Shown: positions 43,902-52,079 of the stretch, piece by piece
How positions within the stretch are numbered: the first letter of the stretch is position 1
Layout of the letters: the number at the start of each line of letters is the position of its first letter
From: JAZKDW01 sp040387375
GTDB taxonomy: Bacteria; Pseudomonadota; Gammaproteobacteria; Burkholderiales; Burkholderiaceae_D
NCBI GenBank assembly: GCA_040387375.1
Contig: JAZKDW010000001.1
Location: forward strand, 59,629-123,628
Direction of reading: 5' to 3'
Length of the DNA stretch: 64,000 nucleotides
Position numbers and translations under genes: made by a program
Notes under the pieces: generated by a model
Database searches by the model: none
Told to the model about the DNA's origin: nothing
Seen by the model: only the letters and a program-made list of their open reading frames with translations

Positions 43902-44945
43902 ATGCGTCGAGGACTTATCAGCTGGTCGCGCGAAGAGATGCCGGTCGCGGTGCTGGATCAACGCCTGGCGCGGCTGCAGGCTGCCATGCGCGCGGAAAAC
44001 CTGGGCGCCGTGCTGGCCTACACCTCATTCGCACAGCCGGCCGCCGTGCACTGGATTACCAATTTCACACCGTACTGGAGCGAAGCATTGCTGGTCATGC
44101 TGCCGGAGGGCGCGCCGGTTTTGCTGGCGTCCCTGACCAAACGTGTCCATACATGGATACGCGAGGTCAGCCACATTGGCGAAGTCGTGATGGCGCCGCG
44201 CCTGGGCCCGGGTGCGGTCAGGCTTCTGGCTGAAAAAATCGGCGCTGATGCCCGCATCGGCGTCATCGGCCTGGACTCGCTGCCGTGGCCGGTGGGCGAG
44301 CCTTTGTCCGCTGCCTACCCTGATCGTGTGGTGGATGCGGGGCCAATGTTTGCCGCGCTGCGCCAACCCGCCGACGCCGAGGAGCGCGCATTGGCCGTGC
44401 ACGCCGCGGCGATCGGCCGCGCTGCGCTCGATGCCGCGCCGGCACATGCGCGGCAGGCGTCGGAGCTCACTGCAGCAATCGAGGCCGCGGCGCGCCTGGC
44501 CGGCGCCGAGGAAGTATTGCAGCGCATCGTCCCCGATCTGGCCGGGCCCGCGGCGTTGCTGCGCATGGAAGGTGATGCCGCGCTCGGTGCACGCCATGCA
44601 GTTGAAGTATCGCTTGCCTACAAGGGCGCCTGGGTGCGCGTGACCCGGAGCATCGCGGACGGTCCGGCGCCGGCTTCCTGGGCAGCGGCGCAAGCGTGGT
44701 TCGACGCGACCGTTGCGGGGATGGGCGAAGTGCGGGACGGACAGTTGCCGATTGCCGCGCCGGGCCAGCTTGTCCAATGGTCGCTCGAGGCCAGCGTCGG
44801 CCTGCATCCGCTCACGGTCGTGATGGCGCAGGGCAGGCCGGCAACCGTTGCGCTCCCCGCCGGCAGCCTGGCGGTTTTTTCGGCGCAGCTGGCGCTGGAG
44901 GACGGTCACTGGCTGTGTGCCGCACCGCTGGTGATGGGAGCATGA
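43902..44945 (+). CDS. Degenerate creatinase-fold protein, paralogue of the preceding gene
   Basis: 347 residues. The N-terminal half (MPVAVLDQRLARLQAAMRAE, HWITNFTPYWSEALLVMLPE) resembles the creatinase N-terminal domain of M24 proteins. The C-terminal half keeps the overall length but I find neither the GxGHGxGL motif nor any of the five metal ligands, so it is probably not a catalyst by itself. It may pair with the upstream paralogue, since creatinase-fold enzymes are dimers, or bind a ligand. ATG 43902 has AAGGAG 8 nt upstream. The stop overlaps the start of the MmgE/PrpD gene (ATGA). Confidence 0.65.
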   Translation: MRRGLISWSREEMPVAVLDQRLARLQAAMRAENLGAVLAYTSFAQPAAVHWITNFTPYWSEALLVMLPEGAPVLLASLTKRVHTWIREVSHIGEVVMAPRLGPGAVRLLAEKIGADARIGVIGLDSLPWPVGEPLSAAYPDRVVDAGPMFAALRQPADAEERALAVHAAAIGRAALDAAPAHARQASELTAAIEAAARLAGAEEVLQRIVPDLAGPAALLRMEGDAALGARHAVEVSLAYKGAWVRVTRSIADGPAPASWAAAQAWFDATVAGMGEVRDGQLPIAAPGQLVQWSLEASVGLHPLTVVMAQGRPATVALPAGSLAVFSAQLALEDGHWLCAAPLVMGA

Positions 44946-46249
44946 CGCTGGCCGCATCTTCGCCATGGGCCATCGACGCGCTCGCGCATTTTGCATCAGA
45001 CGCGTCGAGCGCCGCGTTTCAGCAGCGCATTGCGGTGCATGCCGCCGATGGCGTGATCGCCTTGCTTGCCGGGAGAAGCACCCGGGAAGGCCGCGTGCTG
45101 GCGCAATTTTTCACGCGCACCGATAGCGGGCCGCTCGCCACACTCTCCGCCAACGCCGCGGCGATGCGGCTGTCGGAAATCGATGACATCCATCGGCCCA
45201 GCGCCATCACGGCCAGCGCGATTGCCTTGCCGTCGGCGCTGGCGATGGCGGCGTTCGCGCCCGCGCAGCCGCAGCGTTTTGCCGACGCGCTGTTCGTCGG
45301 GCAAACACTGTCGGTGCGGCTGGGCCTGGCGATGGGTGGCGCCAGGCTGATGGCGCAAGGATTATGGCCGAGCTACCTGGTTGCGCCTTTTGGCGCCGCC
45401 GCCACTGCCGCACGTGTGCTCGGCTTGCCGCCCGATCGCATGCGCCATGCGCTTGCCATTGCGCTTGCGCAGACGCCACGCAGCGTCGGCCGCAGTGCCG
45501 GGCCGCGTCCGGGGCGCTGGTTATTATTCGGCAATGCGGTGCGCTCGGGTTGCCTGGCAGCGCTCGCGGCGGCCGATGGCATCGACGGCGATCCCGGCCT
45601 ACTGGATGCGGCGTGGCTGCAGGCGATCGGCGGCGCCCATGCCGATGCCGCGCTGCTGGCGCCATCCGCGGTGATCCAGGAACTCAGCATCAAACCACAC
45701 TGCGCGGCCAAGCAAACGCTGGCCGCGGTACATGGGCTGCAGCGCCTGATCGCGGAAGGCCTCGATCCGGCGGCGATCGACTCGATCGAGGTCAGCGTGC
45801 CGCCGGCCTACGCCGCCATGATCGATCGTGAGCCGCCGTCCGCCAGCCGGCTGGCGAGCATGGTCAGCGTGCGCTGGCAACTCGCGCTGGCCGCGCTGCA
45901 ACCGGCGCTGCTCGACGATGTCGCGCGCGATGGCGGTGTGGCCGATGCCGCGCTCGAGGCGTTTGCGGCCAGGGTACATGTGCGCGCCGATGCATCGCTC
46001 GATGCCTGGTACCCGGCGACGTGGCCGGCGCATGTGTCGGTCAGCGCCGGCGGACAACGGCGTGACCTGCTCGTGAAGGAAAGTTGGGGCGACCCGGCCC
46101 TGCCGTTCGGTATTTCCGAGGTCAGGAACAAGGCGCGGCGGGTACTGGGAGCGCATGCCGATGTTTGTCTGGTCACCCAGGCTTTCGACGCGATGTCGGA
46201 TCCGGCATCACTTGACCAGCTCTGCACTTATTTTTCCGCGCCCGGATAA
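44942..46249 (+). CDS. MmgE/PrpD-family protein
   Basis: 435 residues. The family includes 2-methylcitrate dehydratase and itaconate decarboxylase and shows an all-helical plus lid fold. Markers: an N-terminal helix (WAIDALAHFASDASSAAFQQRIAVHAADGVIALLAG), AQGLWPSYLVAPFGAAATAARVLGL, IKPHCAAKQTLAAVHGLQRL, and a late SVRWQLALAALQPALLDD. The frame extends upstream, but ATG 44942 overlaps the previous stop and begins at the conserved N-terminus. In this operon it may isomerise, dehydrate or decarboxylate the hydrolysis product. It ends the operon. Confidence 0.85.
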   Translation: MTLAASSPWAIDALAHFASDASSAAFQQRIAVHAADGVIALLAGRSTREGRVLAQFFTRTDSGPLATLSANAAAMRLSEIDDIHRPSAITASAIALPSALAMAAFAPAQPQRFADALFVGQTLSVRLGLAMGGARLMAQGLWPSYLVAPFGAAATAARVLGLPPDRMRHALAIALAQTPRSVGRSAGPRPGRWLLFGNAVRSGCLAALAAADGIDGDPGLLDAAWLQAIGGAHADAALLAPSAVIQELSIKPHCAAKQTLAAVHGLQRLIAEGLDPAAIDSIEVSVPPAYAAMIDREPPSASRLASMVSVRWQLALAALQPALLDDVARDGGVADAALEAFAARVHVRADASLDAWYPATWPAHVSVSAGGQRRDLLVKESWGDPALPFGISEVRNKARRVLGAHADVCLVTQAFDAMSDPASLDQLCTYFSAPG

Positions 46250-46328
46250 GGGGCCGCACACGGACTCGGGCGGGGCCGCATGATTATGGGATACTGGGCG
46301 TCCTTCACTTACGCTTTTCATTTCCCCC

Positions 46329-47342
46329 ATGCCTGATTTCTGGACACATTCCGGGTTTGCCCTTGCCGGCCGCAATGCGGAAGGCAAGCTGCTTGCCAGC
46401 GACGACTTGCTGCGTGCCTGGTGGCAGCGGCCCGAGGTCGCGCCGGTGGCCGAATCCTGCGCCGCCGAGCGCGCGCTGCACGCCACCTTGATGGCGTCGC
46501 CACGACGCGCCGTCGCCGCTGCCGAACTGGCGGCGATGCAGGATCCCGACGCCGCCGAGAATTACGGCGTGATGCTGGCCTGGCGCGAGCGCCTGCTGCG
46601 TGCGGGGACACTGGAAGCTGCCTATCTCGACATCTTCCGCCAGGGCGATGTCAGCGTGCCGCCGATTTTCATCGACCAGCTGGCGCACATGATCATGCGC
46701 AGCATTCTTGAAGGCAGCGGCGATGCGCTCGAAGCGCGTGTTGCAGAACTGTTTTTCCGCCCGCAAAAAGTCGCGATTCAGGACGGCGGGGTGATGCTCG
46801 CCGATGCGGAAACGGTGCATCTGCACGAGTCCGGCGCCACCTACGGCGACATCGGCCGACTGCTGGTCGAGCACAAGACAAAATCACGCACGGTGACGCT
46901 GGATGTGATTGACCGCGTTAATGCCGGCAGTTATTGGGCGCGCGCCGACCGCCACGACACGGTGATCAGTTTTGCTCACGGCGGCGACGCGTTGACCGCA
47001 TTGGGGCGTGTGATCGAAAAGTGGGTGCGCCATTTTTATGACGTCGATGTGCGCGTCGCGCCGCTGAGCAAGATTGAAGACAAGCACTGGGCCTGGCATA
47101 TCGGACTCGACGCCGAAGCCAGCGGCATGCTCAATGACCTGTACGCGGGCAGGGAACTGGAAACCGCGCGCAACAGCCGCATCCTGTCCTTGTTCCGGAT
47201 GGATTTTGCCGATCCATCGGTGGTGCGTCCCGATGTGGCGGGCCGACCGGTTTATCTGGCGTGCGCAATGAATGGGGATAATGTGCTGCGCATCAAGCCG
47301 CAAAACCTGTTGCTGAATCTGCCGCTTGCGTCTGTTTCTTGA
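46329..47342 (+). CDS. DUF6352 protein
   Basis: 337 residues. It begins MPDFWTHSGFALAGRNAEGK, continues with VTDDFLR-like LASDDLLRAWWQRPEVAPV, contains SYWARADRHDTVISFAHGGD and ends RIKPQNLLLNLPL, all typical of the DUF6352 group found in Burkholderiales. The function is unknown. It is on its own after the hydantoinase-type operon and before the repeat region R2. Confidence 0.82.
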   Translation: MPDFWTHSGFALAGRNAEGKLLASDDLLRAWWQRPEVAPVAESCAAERALHATLMASPRRAVAAAELAAMQDPDAAENYGVMLAWRERLLRAGTLEAAYLDIFRQGDVSVPPIFIDQLAHMIMRSILEGSGDALEARVAELFFRPQKVAIQDGGVMLADAETVHLHESGATYGDIGRLLVEHKTKSRTVTLDVIDRVNAGSYWARADRHDTVISFAHGGDALTALGRVIEKWVRHFYDVDVRVAPLSKIEDKHWAWHIGLDAEASGMLNDLYAGRELETARNSRILSLFRMDFADPSVVRPDVAGRPVYLACAMNGDNVLRIKPQNLLLNLPLASVS

Positions 47343-47397
47343 CCGGGCGGCGGATTGTTGATACAGGAGTCGAAGTCAGGTCGGGCAGGATCTTTGT

Positions 47398-47614
47398 GAA
47401 GGCATCGTGACGCAGGCTCACTCCGGATTCCCCCTTGCAGGGCGCACACAGGCTTGAAAGCCTGTGCCGTTACGCAGGCAGGCAGCATGCTGCCTGAAAC
47501 CCCTGCTTCACCTTTCGCGGGAATGACGGTGGCAAGAGTGGAGATCGTATCAAATACTACCGTCATTCCCGCGAAAGCGGGAATCCATAACCCGCCAATC
47601 CGTAGGGTAAAAAA
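47398..47614 (+). repeat. Composite dispersed repeat, copy R2
   Basis: It shares with R1 the left words GCATCGTGA and GGATTCCC, GAATGACGG, and on the right CCGTCATTCCC...GGGAATCCATAACCCG followed by GGGTAAAA. The ~95-bp hairpin module is here in the left box and inverted. Its palindromes are CACAGGCTTGAAAGCCTGTG (47447-47466) and CAGGCAGCATGCTGCCTG (47479-47496). The right box is empty and reads ATTCCC-GCGAAAGC-GGGAAT (47565-47584), the form known as dRS3 in Neisseria. It fills the gap between the DUF6352 and APH-like genes, which converge. Confidence 0.8.
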
Positions 47615-47620
47615 AGCCAT

Positions 47621-48664
47621 TCAATGGCAACGTCCCACATGTAACGCCGCCAGCTGCAAATACGTTTCCGAGCGGCGCCGCCATTCCGGCGAATAGCGGA
47701 ATTTTTCCTCGTGCAAATGCCGGATGGCGATGGTGGCGCGCAGGGTCGCGCGATAACTCTGGTAAAAATGGACCAGCGCCTGCGGCGGCCAGTCGCCTGA
47801 CATTGCACTGTGAGAGTACAGTAGCTCGGCGCCCAGTCTGGCAGCACCAAGCCGTTCGCATTCAAGCGCGAGAAACGCAAGCTCATCAACCGCATCGACA
47901 ATCCGCAAGTCGCGCGAAAATTCGAGGCAGTCGATGATTGCCAGTGCCGGCGCCAGGCACACATGTTCCGGCCGCAGGTCGCCATGGCCTTCCACAATCC
48001 GGCCGGCACGCACCCGCTCGTCGAACAGGTTCGCCCTTTGCCGCAACATAGTGATTTGCTCCTGGTAAATCCGATTGACCTGTTCGATCGGGAGTCCATT
48101 CGAGGGCAGGCTTAACTCCTCGCGATGACGGTCCAGTGCGCGTTCGAACGAGTGGCGGTATTCTGCCGGATCGATGGCGATCGGCGCGCAGGCGCGGTAA
48201 AAGCCGGTCAGCAGTACGGCCACCCGGCACATGTCCTTGTCAGTCACCGTGCCGTGACTGATCGCATAGTCGAGCATGTGCTGCGCGGGCAAGCGATGCA
48301 TCTTGATCAGCCAGTCCACCACCGTGCCTTCGCCCCCCAGCTGCAAATGCCCCGATGTGGTAACGGTCAGCGCAATAACACCCAGATACACGCTGGCCGC
48401 AAGTCGCCGGTTCAGACGCACTTCTTCTTCGCAAAAAAAGCGCCTGGCGTCGAGAGTGCGGAAATCAATGAACTCGTAGCAAACCGGTTTTTTCAGCTTG
48501 TACGCATGCTTGTCTGTCAGGAAGACCCAGGACATGTGGGTTTCCAGCGCCTCCACGCGCCAGGCCGATTCCTGATAGCTGGCCGCTTGCCGTAAAAATG
48601 CCACCTTGGATTCCAGCGCCACGTCGGCGGCGGATGGGCCTGAATGGATGAGGGCGCTCATCAT
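47621..48664 (-). CDS. APH-like kinase (COG2187 type), stand-alone
   Basis: 347 residues. The fold markers are LETHMSWVFLTDKHAYKLKKPV with the ATP-binding Lys, the catalytic loop HGDLRPEHVC and the metal-binding Asp in LAIIDCLEFSRDLRIVD. Proteins of this group often carry a second P-loop ATPase domain at the C-terminus; none is present here and the length ends after the kinase. The substrate is unknown and antibiotic resistance should not be assumed. Two adjacent ATGs (48664, 48661) can start it, without a clear ribosome site. Confidence 0.75.
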   Translation of the reverse strand: MMSALIHSGPSAADVALESKVAFLRQAASYQESAWRVEALETHMSWVFLTDKHAYKLKKPVCYEFIDFRTLDARRFFCEEEVRLNRRLAASVYLGVIALTVTTSGHLQLGGEGTVVDWLIKMHRLPAQHMLDYAISHGTVTDKDMCRVAVLLTGFYRACAPIAIDPAEYRHSFERALDRHREELSLPSNGLPIEQVNRIYQEQITMLRQRANLFDERVRAGRIVEGHGDLRPEHVCLAPALAIIDCLEFSRDLRIVDAVDELAFLALECERLGAARLGAELLYSHSAMSGDWPPQALVHFYQSYRATLRATIAIRHLHEEKFRYSPEWRRRSETYLQLAALHVGRCH

Positions 48665-48818
48665 GTTTTGATGATCCGCGTAATTAATCGTTGCATGCCA
48701 CCTGAAATTTTGCGCCGCTCACTTTTGTTGGCCGCTCATCTTGCAAAGCGTGGGAGCGTCAAGATATACGTGGAATATCAACAGCGATAGTGAACGCCGT
48801 TTTATCGGCAATGCCGCC

Positions 48819-49940
48819 ATGGATCCTGTAACGTGCGCAAAAAATTCCGGCGCGCAGCCGGACGGGCAAAACCCGTTTCGAAACGATGCCACGCTGGCCG
48901 CGCTGGCTTTCAAACAAGCCGATCGCAACCGCCGCATTCGCGGCATGCTGCTTGACGCCGCCGGATTGGGCCCGGTGGAAACCCCCTATCGTGTCTTGCA
49001 CACGGAACCCGGACTGGTATTGCACGCCTACGGAAACGGATCGGAGTGCAGCCCCGCATTGCTGATCGTGCCGGCGCCTATCAAACGCTGGTACATCTGG
49101 GACCTGGCTCCCGACAATAGCATCGTGCGGCGCTGCCTGCGGCAAGGCATGCGCGTCTACCTGGCGGAGTGGGTGCCGCTCGACAAGCCGAAGCGGGCAT
49201 TCGGGCTGAACGACTATGCCGACCGCCTGCTGTCAGTCTGTCTCGATGTCATCGCGAAGGATGCAGGGCAGACGCAGGTGATACTTGCCGGCCACTCATT
49301 GGGCGGCACGCTGGCGGCATTGTTTTCCTGCCTGCATCCGCAACGCGTGCGCGCGCTGGTTGCGCTGGAAGCGCCCATGCATTTCGGCGCAGCGGCCGGA
49401 AGTTTTGCGCCGCTTGTGGCCGCCGCGCCTGATGCGAAAGAAATTGCGGAACTGTTCGGTGATGTGCCGGGTTCGTTCCTCGGCCTCGTCAGCAGCGTTG
49501 CGGCGCCCGACGAATTCCAGTGGCGGCGTTACGTCGATCTGCTGTTGAGCGCAGGGAATGCCAAGGCGCTGCTCACGCACATCCGTGTGGAACGCTGGAC
49601 GCTGGATGAATTTCAGCTGCCGGGAAAATTTTTCGTCGACATTATCGAACAGTTGTATCGCGGCGATTGCCTGATGCAAGGGCAATTATGTGTCCAGGGA
49701 AGACAGATCGGGCCGCGCGACATGACCGTACCGCTGCTGAGCGTGTTTGACCCGCGCAGCACGGTCATTCCGCCGGCGTCGATCACCCCATTCTTCGACA
49801 CGGCGGCCTGTTCACGCAAAAAACTGCTGACCTACGAGGGGGATGTCGGTGTCGCGATCCAGCATGTGGGAGTGCTGGTTGGCAGCAACGCGCACGCCAG
49901 GCTCTGGCCAGCGGTGTTCGACTGGCTGGCCGACGTGTGA
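48819..49940 (+). CDS. PhaC-like alpha/beta hydrolase with a serine nucleophile
   Basis: 373 residues from ATG 48819; the frame opens with a TTG at 48741. It follows the PHA synthase-like plan: LLIVPAPIKRWYIWDLAPDNSIVRRCLRQGMRVYLAEW is characteristic of PhaC, then GLNDYADRL, the nucleophile box GHSLGG (PHA synthases have Gly-x-Cys-x-Gly), an Asp in SVFDPRSTVIP and a His in QHVGVLVG. With Ser instead of Cys it is more likely a depolymerase- or esterase-like relative than a polymerase. No phasin or phaA/B gene is near. Confidence 0.75.
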   Translation: MDPVTCAKNSGAQPDGQNPFRNDATLAALAFKQADRNRRIRGMLLDAAGLGPVETPYRVLHTEPGLVLHAYGNGSECSPALLIVPAPIKRWYIWDLAPDNSIVRRCLRQGMRVYLAEWVPLDKPKRAFGLNDYADRLLSVCLDVIAKDAGQTQVILAGHSLGGTLAALFSCLHPQRVRALVALEAPMHFGAAAGSFAPLVAAAPDAKEIAELFGDVPGSFLGLVSSVAAPDEFQWRRYVDLLLSAGNAKALLTHIRVERWTLDEFQLPGKFFVDIIEQLYRGDCLMQGQLCVQGRQIGPRDMTVPLLSVFDPRSTVIPPASITPFFDTAACSRKKLLTYEGDVGVAIQHVGVLVGSNAHARLWPAVFDWLADV

Positions 49941-49947
49941 AGCTGAC

Positions 49948-50427
49948 TTACAGTGATGCCAGCATACTGCGCGCCAGTTCCTGCGTCGCCAGGTCGCTCA
50001 ATCCTGCATGTCCCGGGGTTTTGATCAGGCGATCCCGGCACGCTGCCGGCCAGCCGGAGTCGTCATCGTCAAGCGCGCACCAGTTTGACGGTTTGCGGCG
50101 TTCCGCATCCGCCACGATCTGCAAGCCGCGCGGCATCGTATCGAATTCCGATTGACGCACATTGGGATGATGGAAGGTGGAACCGATTACGCGCGCCTGC
50201 AGTGCTTCAGTCAGTTCGCGTTTGGTGGCATCGAAACCCAGCGAGCGCACCCAGCTGGTGGATAACACGATCTTCACATCCGGATGCGGCGCCAGCAACT
50301 CTTCCAGCACCGGCATCCACTCAAAAAAGCTTCTTCCTTCGGTGGCGATGTACAGGCCGCGTTTCCGGTTGCGCATGACCTTGTCGTCGTGCAGCACGCC
50401 GTTATAGTCCAGGTATAAAATTTTCAT
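49948..50427 (-). CDS. HAD-like hydrolase (HAD_SAK type)
   Basis: 159 residues from ATG 50427. The first HAD motif is LYLDYNGVLHDD (Asp nucleophile, Asp +2 replaced by Asn), motif II IVLSTSWVRSLG, and a late acidic cluster WCALDDDDSGWP. This pattern matches the HAD domain found in Swiss-army-knife RNA repair contexts. The change from DxD to DxN may affect activity. The frame upstream to 50526 is not conserved-looking. It lies just downstream of the M29/NicX-like gene on the same strand. Confidence 0.75.
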   Translation of the reverse strand: MKILYLDYNGVLHDDKVMRNRKRGLYIATEGRSFFEWMPVLEELLAPHPDVKIVLSTSWVRSLGFDATKRELTEALQARVIGSTFHHPNVRQSEFDTMPRGLQIVADAERRKPSNWCALDDDDSGWPAACRDRLIKTPGHAGLSDLATQELARSMLASL

Positions 50428-50482
50428 CTGTTCTCGATTATCTTGCGTAAATAAAAACCGGCGGGAAAAGCGCCGTGCACCA

Positions 50483-51541
50483 TCACACCACCCAGGCGCG
50501 GTCCCGATACACACGCTCATCGTCAAGATACACCGCTTCGGTGACGGCGAAAATATCGACGTGGTGCCGGCCGTCGCCGCGCTTGAAATTCGGCTTGCCG
50601 TAGATGCCGTGCTTGGCGCCCAGCGACAGGTGGATGCCGCACATGCGTTCGTAGGTGCCGATATCGTTGACCGTGCGATCGCGTGTAAAGGCGCGGTTCA
50701 TGCCGAAGCCGAGTTCGCGCACCCAGACCTCGCCCTCATCGGCGCGGATATTGGCAAGAACCTGGTCGAACTCGGCGGTCGAATCGATCACGTCCGTCAC
50801 CCGTCCCCGGGTAACCACCAGCGTGATTGGCTGCGCCGGTTTGTTGACGCCGAAGGTGGTGTCGCCGAACACAAAAATGCGCACCCGTCCGTTTACCGAT
50901 TCCAAGTCCCGCGCTTCGGTAAACACTTCGCCGATGGGGAACTGGCCGCCGACGTTTTTCATTGCCGAATAATCGCCGACGTTCAGTTTGGCCGACTCGA
51001 AAGGCGACGCGAAGATCAGCCGTTCACCGCCGCTGTCGACCACACCGCCGGCGGCGCGATCGATGCGTTCCTTGAGCGCATTGCCGACGCCGCGGTAATA
51101 CGCCGCGTCATAGGCCAGCGATTCGAGGTAATAAAGCGCTTCGGGTCCCGGCATGCGGGCCAGATGCGGATGTTCGACGACCTTGATGGCGCGCTTGAAC
51201 AACTCGACGCGGATGCGGTAGGCATCGAGGCGGAAATTGGTGGACTGGATCAGGACCACCAGGTCGGATGGCTGCAGGGGGGCGAATGCGGCCAGCACGT
51301 CTTGCGGCGATGTCGCATCAAAATCGATGAAAAGGGCTTCTGGAAGACAGCGCCGGTAAGCCTCGGTCAATGCCAGCGCAAGGTCACATCGCCCATCCGA
51401 TACCACTACCGCCTGCTGGTTCTTATGGCCGATCGCCAGCGACAGGATATCCCGCACATGCTTTTCCGCCATCTGAACCGCCTCCGCAGGGATGGCGCCG
51501 CAGGCGAGGGGGCAGGGTGTTTGGTGGGCGATTGAGGTCAT
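50483..51541 (-). CDS. M29 aminopeptidase/NicX-like metalloenzyme
   Basis: 352 residues. The sequence resembles the thermophilic-aminopeptidase (M29) fold, which also includes the ring-opening 2,5-dihydroxypyridine dioxygenase NicX. The C-terminal GIHLSLGAKHGIYG and HHVDIFAVTEAVYLDD supply His and Asp residues of the kind used as iron ligands in NicX. FGMNRAFTRDRTVNDIGTYE is between them. No nicotinate-degradation gene is close, so the role is open: aminopeptidase or ring-cleaving dioxygenase. Confidence 0.65.
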   Translation of the reverse strand: MTSIAHQTPCPLACGAIPAEAVQMAEKHVRDILSLAIGHKNQQAVVVSDGRCDLALALTEAYRRCLPEALFIDFDATSPQDVLAAFAPLQPSDLVVLIQSTNFRLDAYRIRVELFKRAIKVVEHPHLARMPGPEALYYLESLAYDAAYYRGVGNALKERIDRAAGGVVDSGGERLIFASPFESAKLNVGDYSAMKNVGGQFPIGEVFTEARDLESVNGRVRIFVFGDTTFGVNKPAQPITLVVTRGRVTDVIDSTAEFDQVLANIRADEGEVWVRELGFGMNRAFTRDRTVNDIGTYERMCGIHLSLGAKHGIYGKPNFKRGDGRHHVDIFAVTEAVYLDDERVYRDRAWVV

Positions 51542-51978
51542 TGTCTTGTTGGTGGTGCCGGGTAGCAGGGAATTTCTGTTGCCCGGGTCAGGTGGCCAAT
51601 GCCATGCATTTGGGCAAAGGCGCTCATTTTACCTTGTGCCCCGGAAGATTCGTTACCGGGATAATTACGGGAAGAACTGTAATGCATTCGGGGCAGCAGC
51701 TATCAGACCTTGCCGCACAGGAAATCAACGCCTATCGGTAACAAGCGTATCCGGTGAACGCTGACCACACGCGCCGTGAGGGATGGAGCGGAACGCAGCA
51801 CGGTTTTCGACAAACCGGCTGCATCTCTTCCGGATTAACATTATTTATTGATAATGTGAACTAAAAGATAAGCTTCCCGGTCTTAACGTTGTCCGCTTGT
51901 TTTGTGTTTGCCTTATCAGGTTTGCCGGGCAAGGCGCAATTCTTCCCGCAATTCGTCCGTTAATGATTGGAGAAATTC
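51542..51978. other. Intergenic region
   Basis: About 440 bp between the M29/NicX-like gene (minus) and a 30-residue frame (plus). The stretch 51835-51890 is AT-rich and may contain promoters. I see no gene, repeat or strong hairpin. Confidence 0.5.
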
Positions 51979-52071
51979 ATGAGAAAAATGATCTTCCTGG
52001 CGGTCGCCAGCTATCTCTGGAAAAAATTCCAGGCGAAGCAGAGCAGGAAAGTGGCGCGCCGGCAGTATTAA
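51979..52071 (+). CDS. Very small basic membrane-like protein (30 residues)
   Basis: MRKMIFLAVASYLWKKFQAK followed by QSRKVARRQY and TAA. GGAG precedes the ATG by 6 nt. The first half is hydrophobic, the second strongly basic, a layout seen in small inner-membrane proteins. The gene was recognised only from the ribosome site and codon frame, so its reality is moderate. It converges on gshA. Confidence 0.45.
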   Translation: MRKMIFLAVASYLWKKFQAKQSRKVARRQY

Positions 52072-52079
52072 ATATTTAC

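Noticed and set aside
47621..48664. Aminoglycoside resistance gene
   Set aside because: The kinase resembles the COG2187 group of unknown substrate rather than known resistance enzymes; no support for antibiotic phosphorylation.
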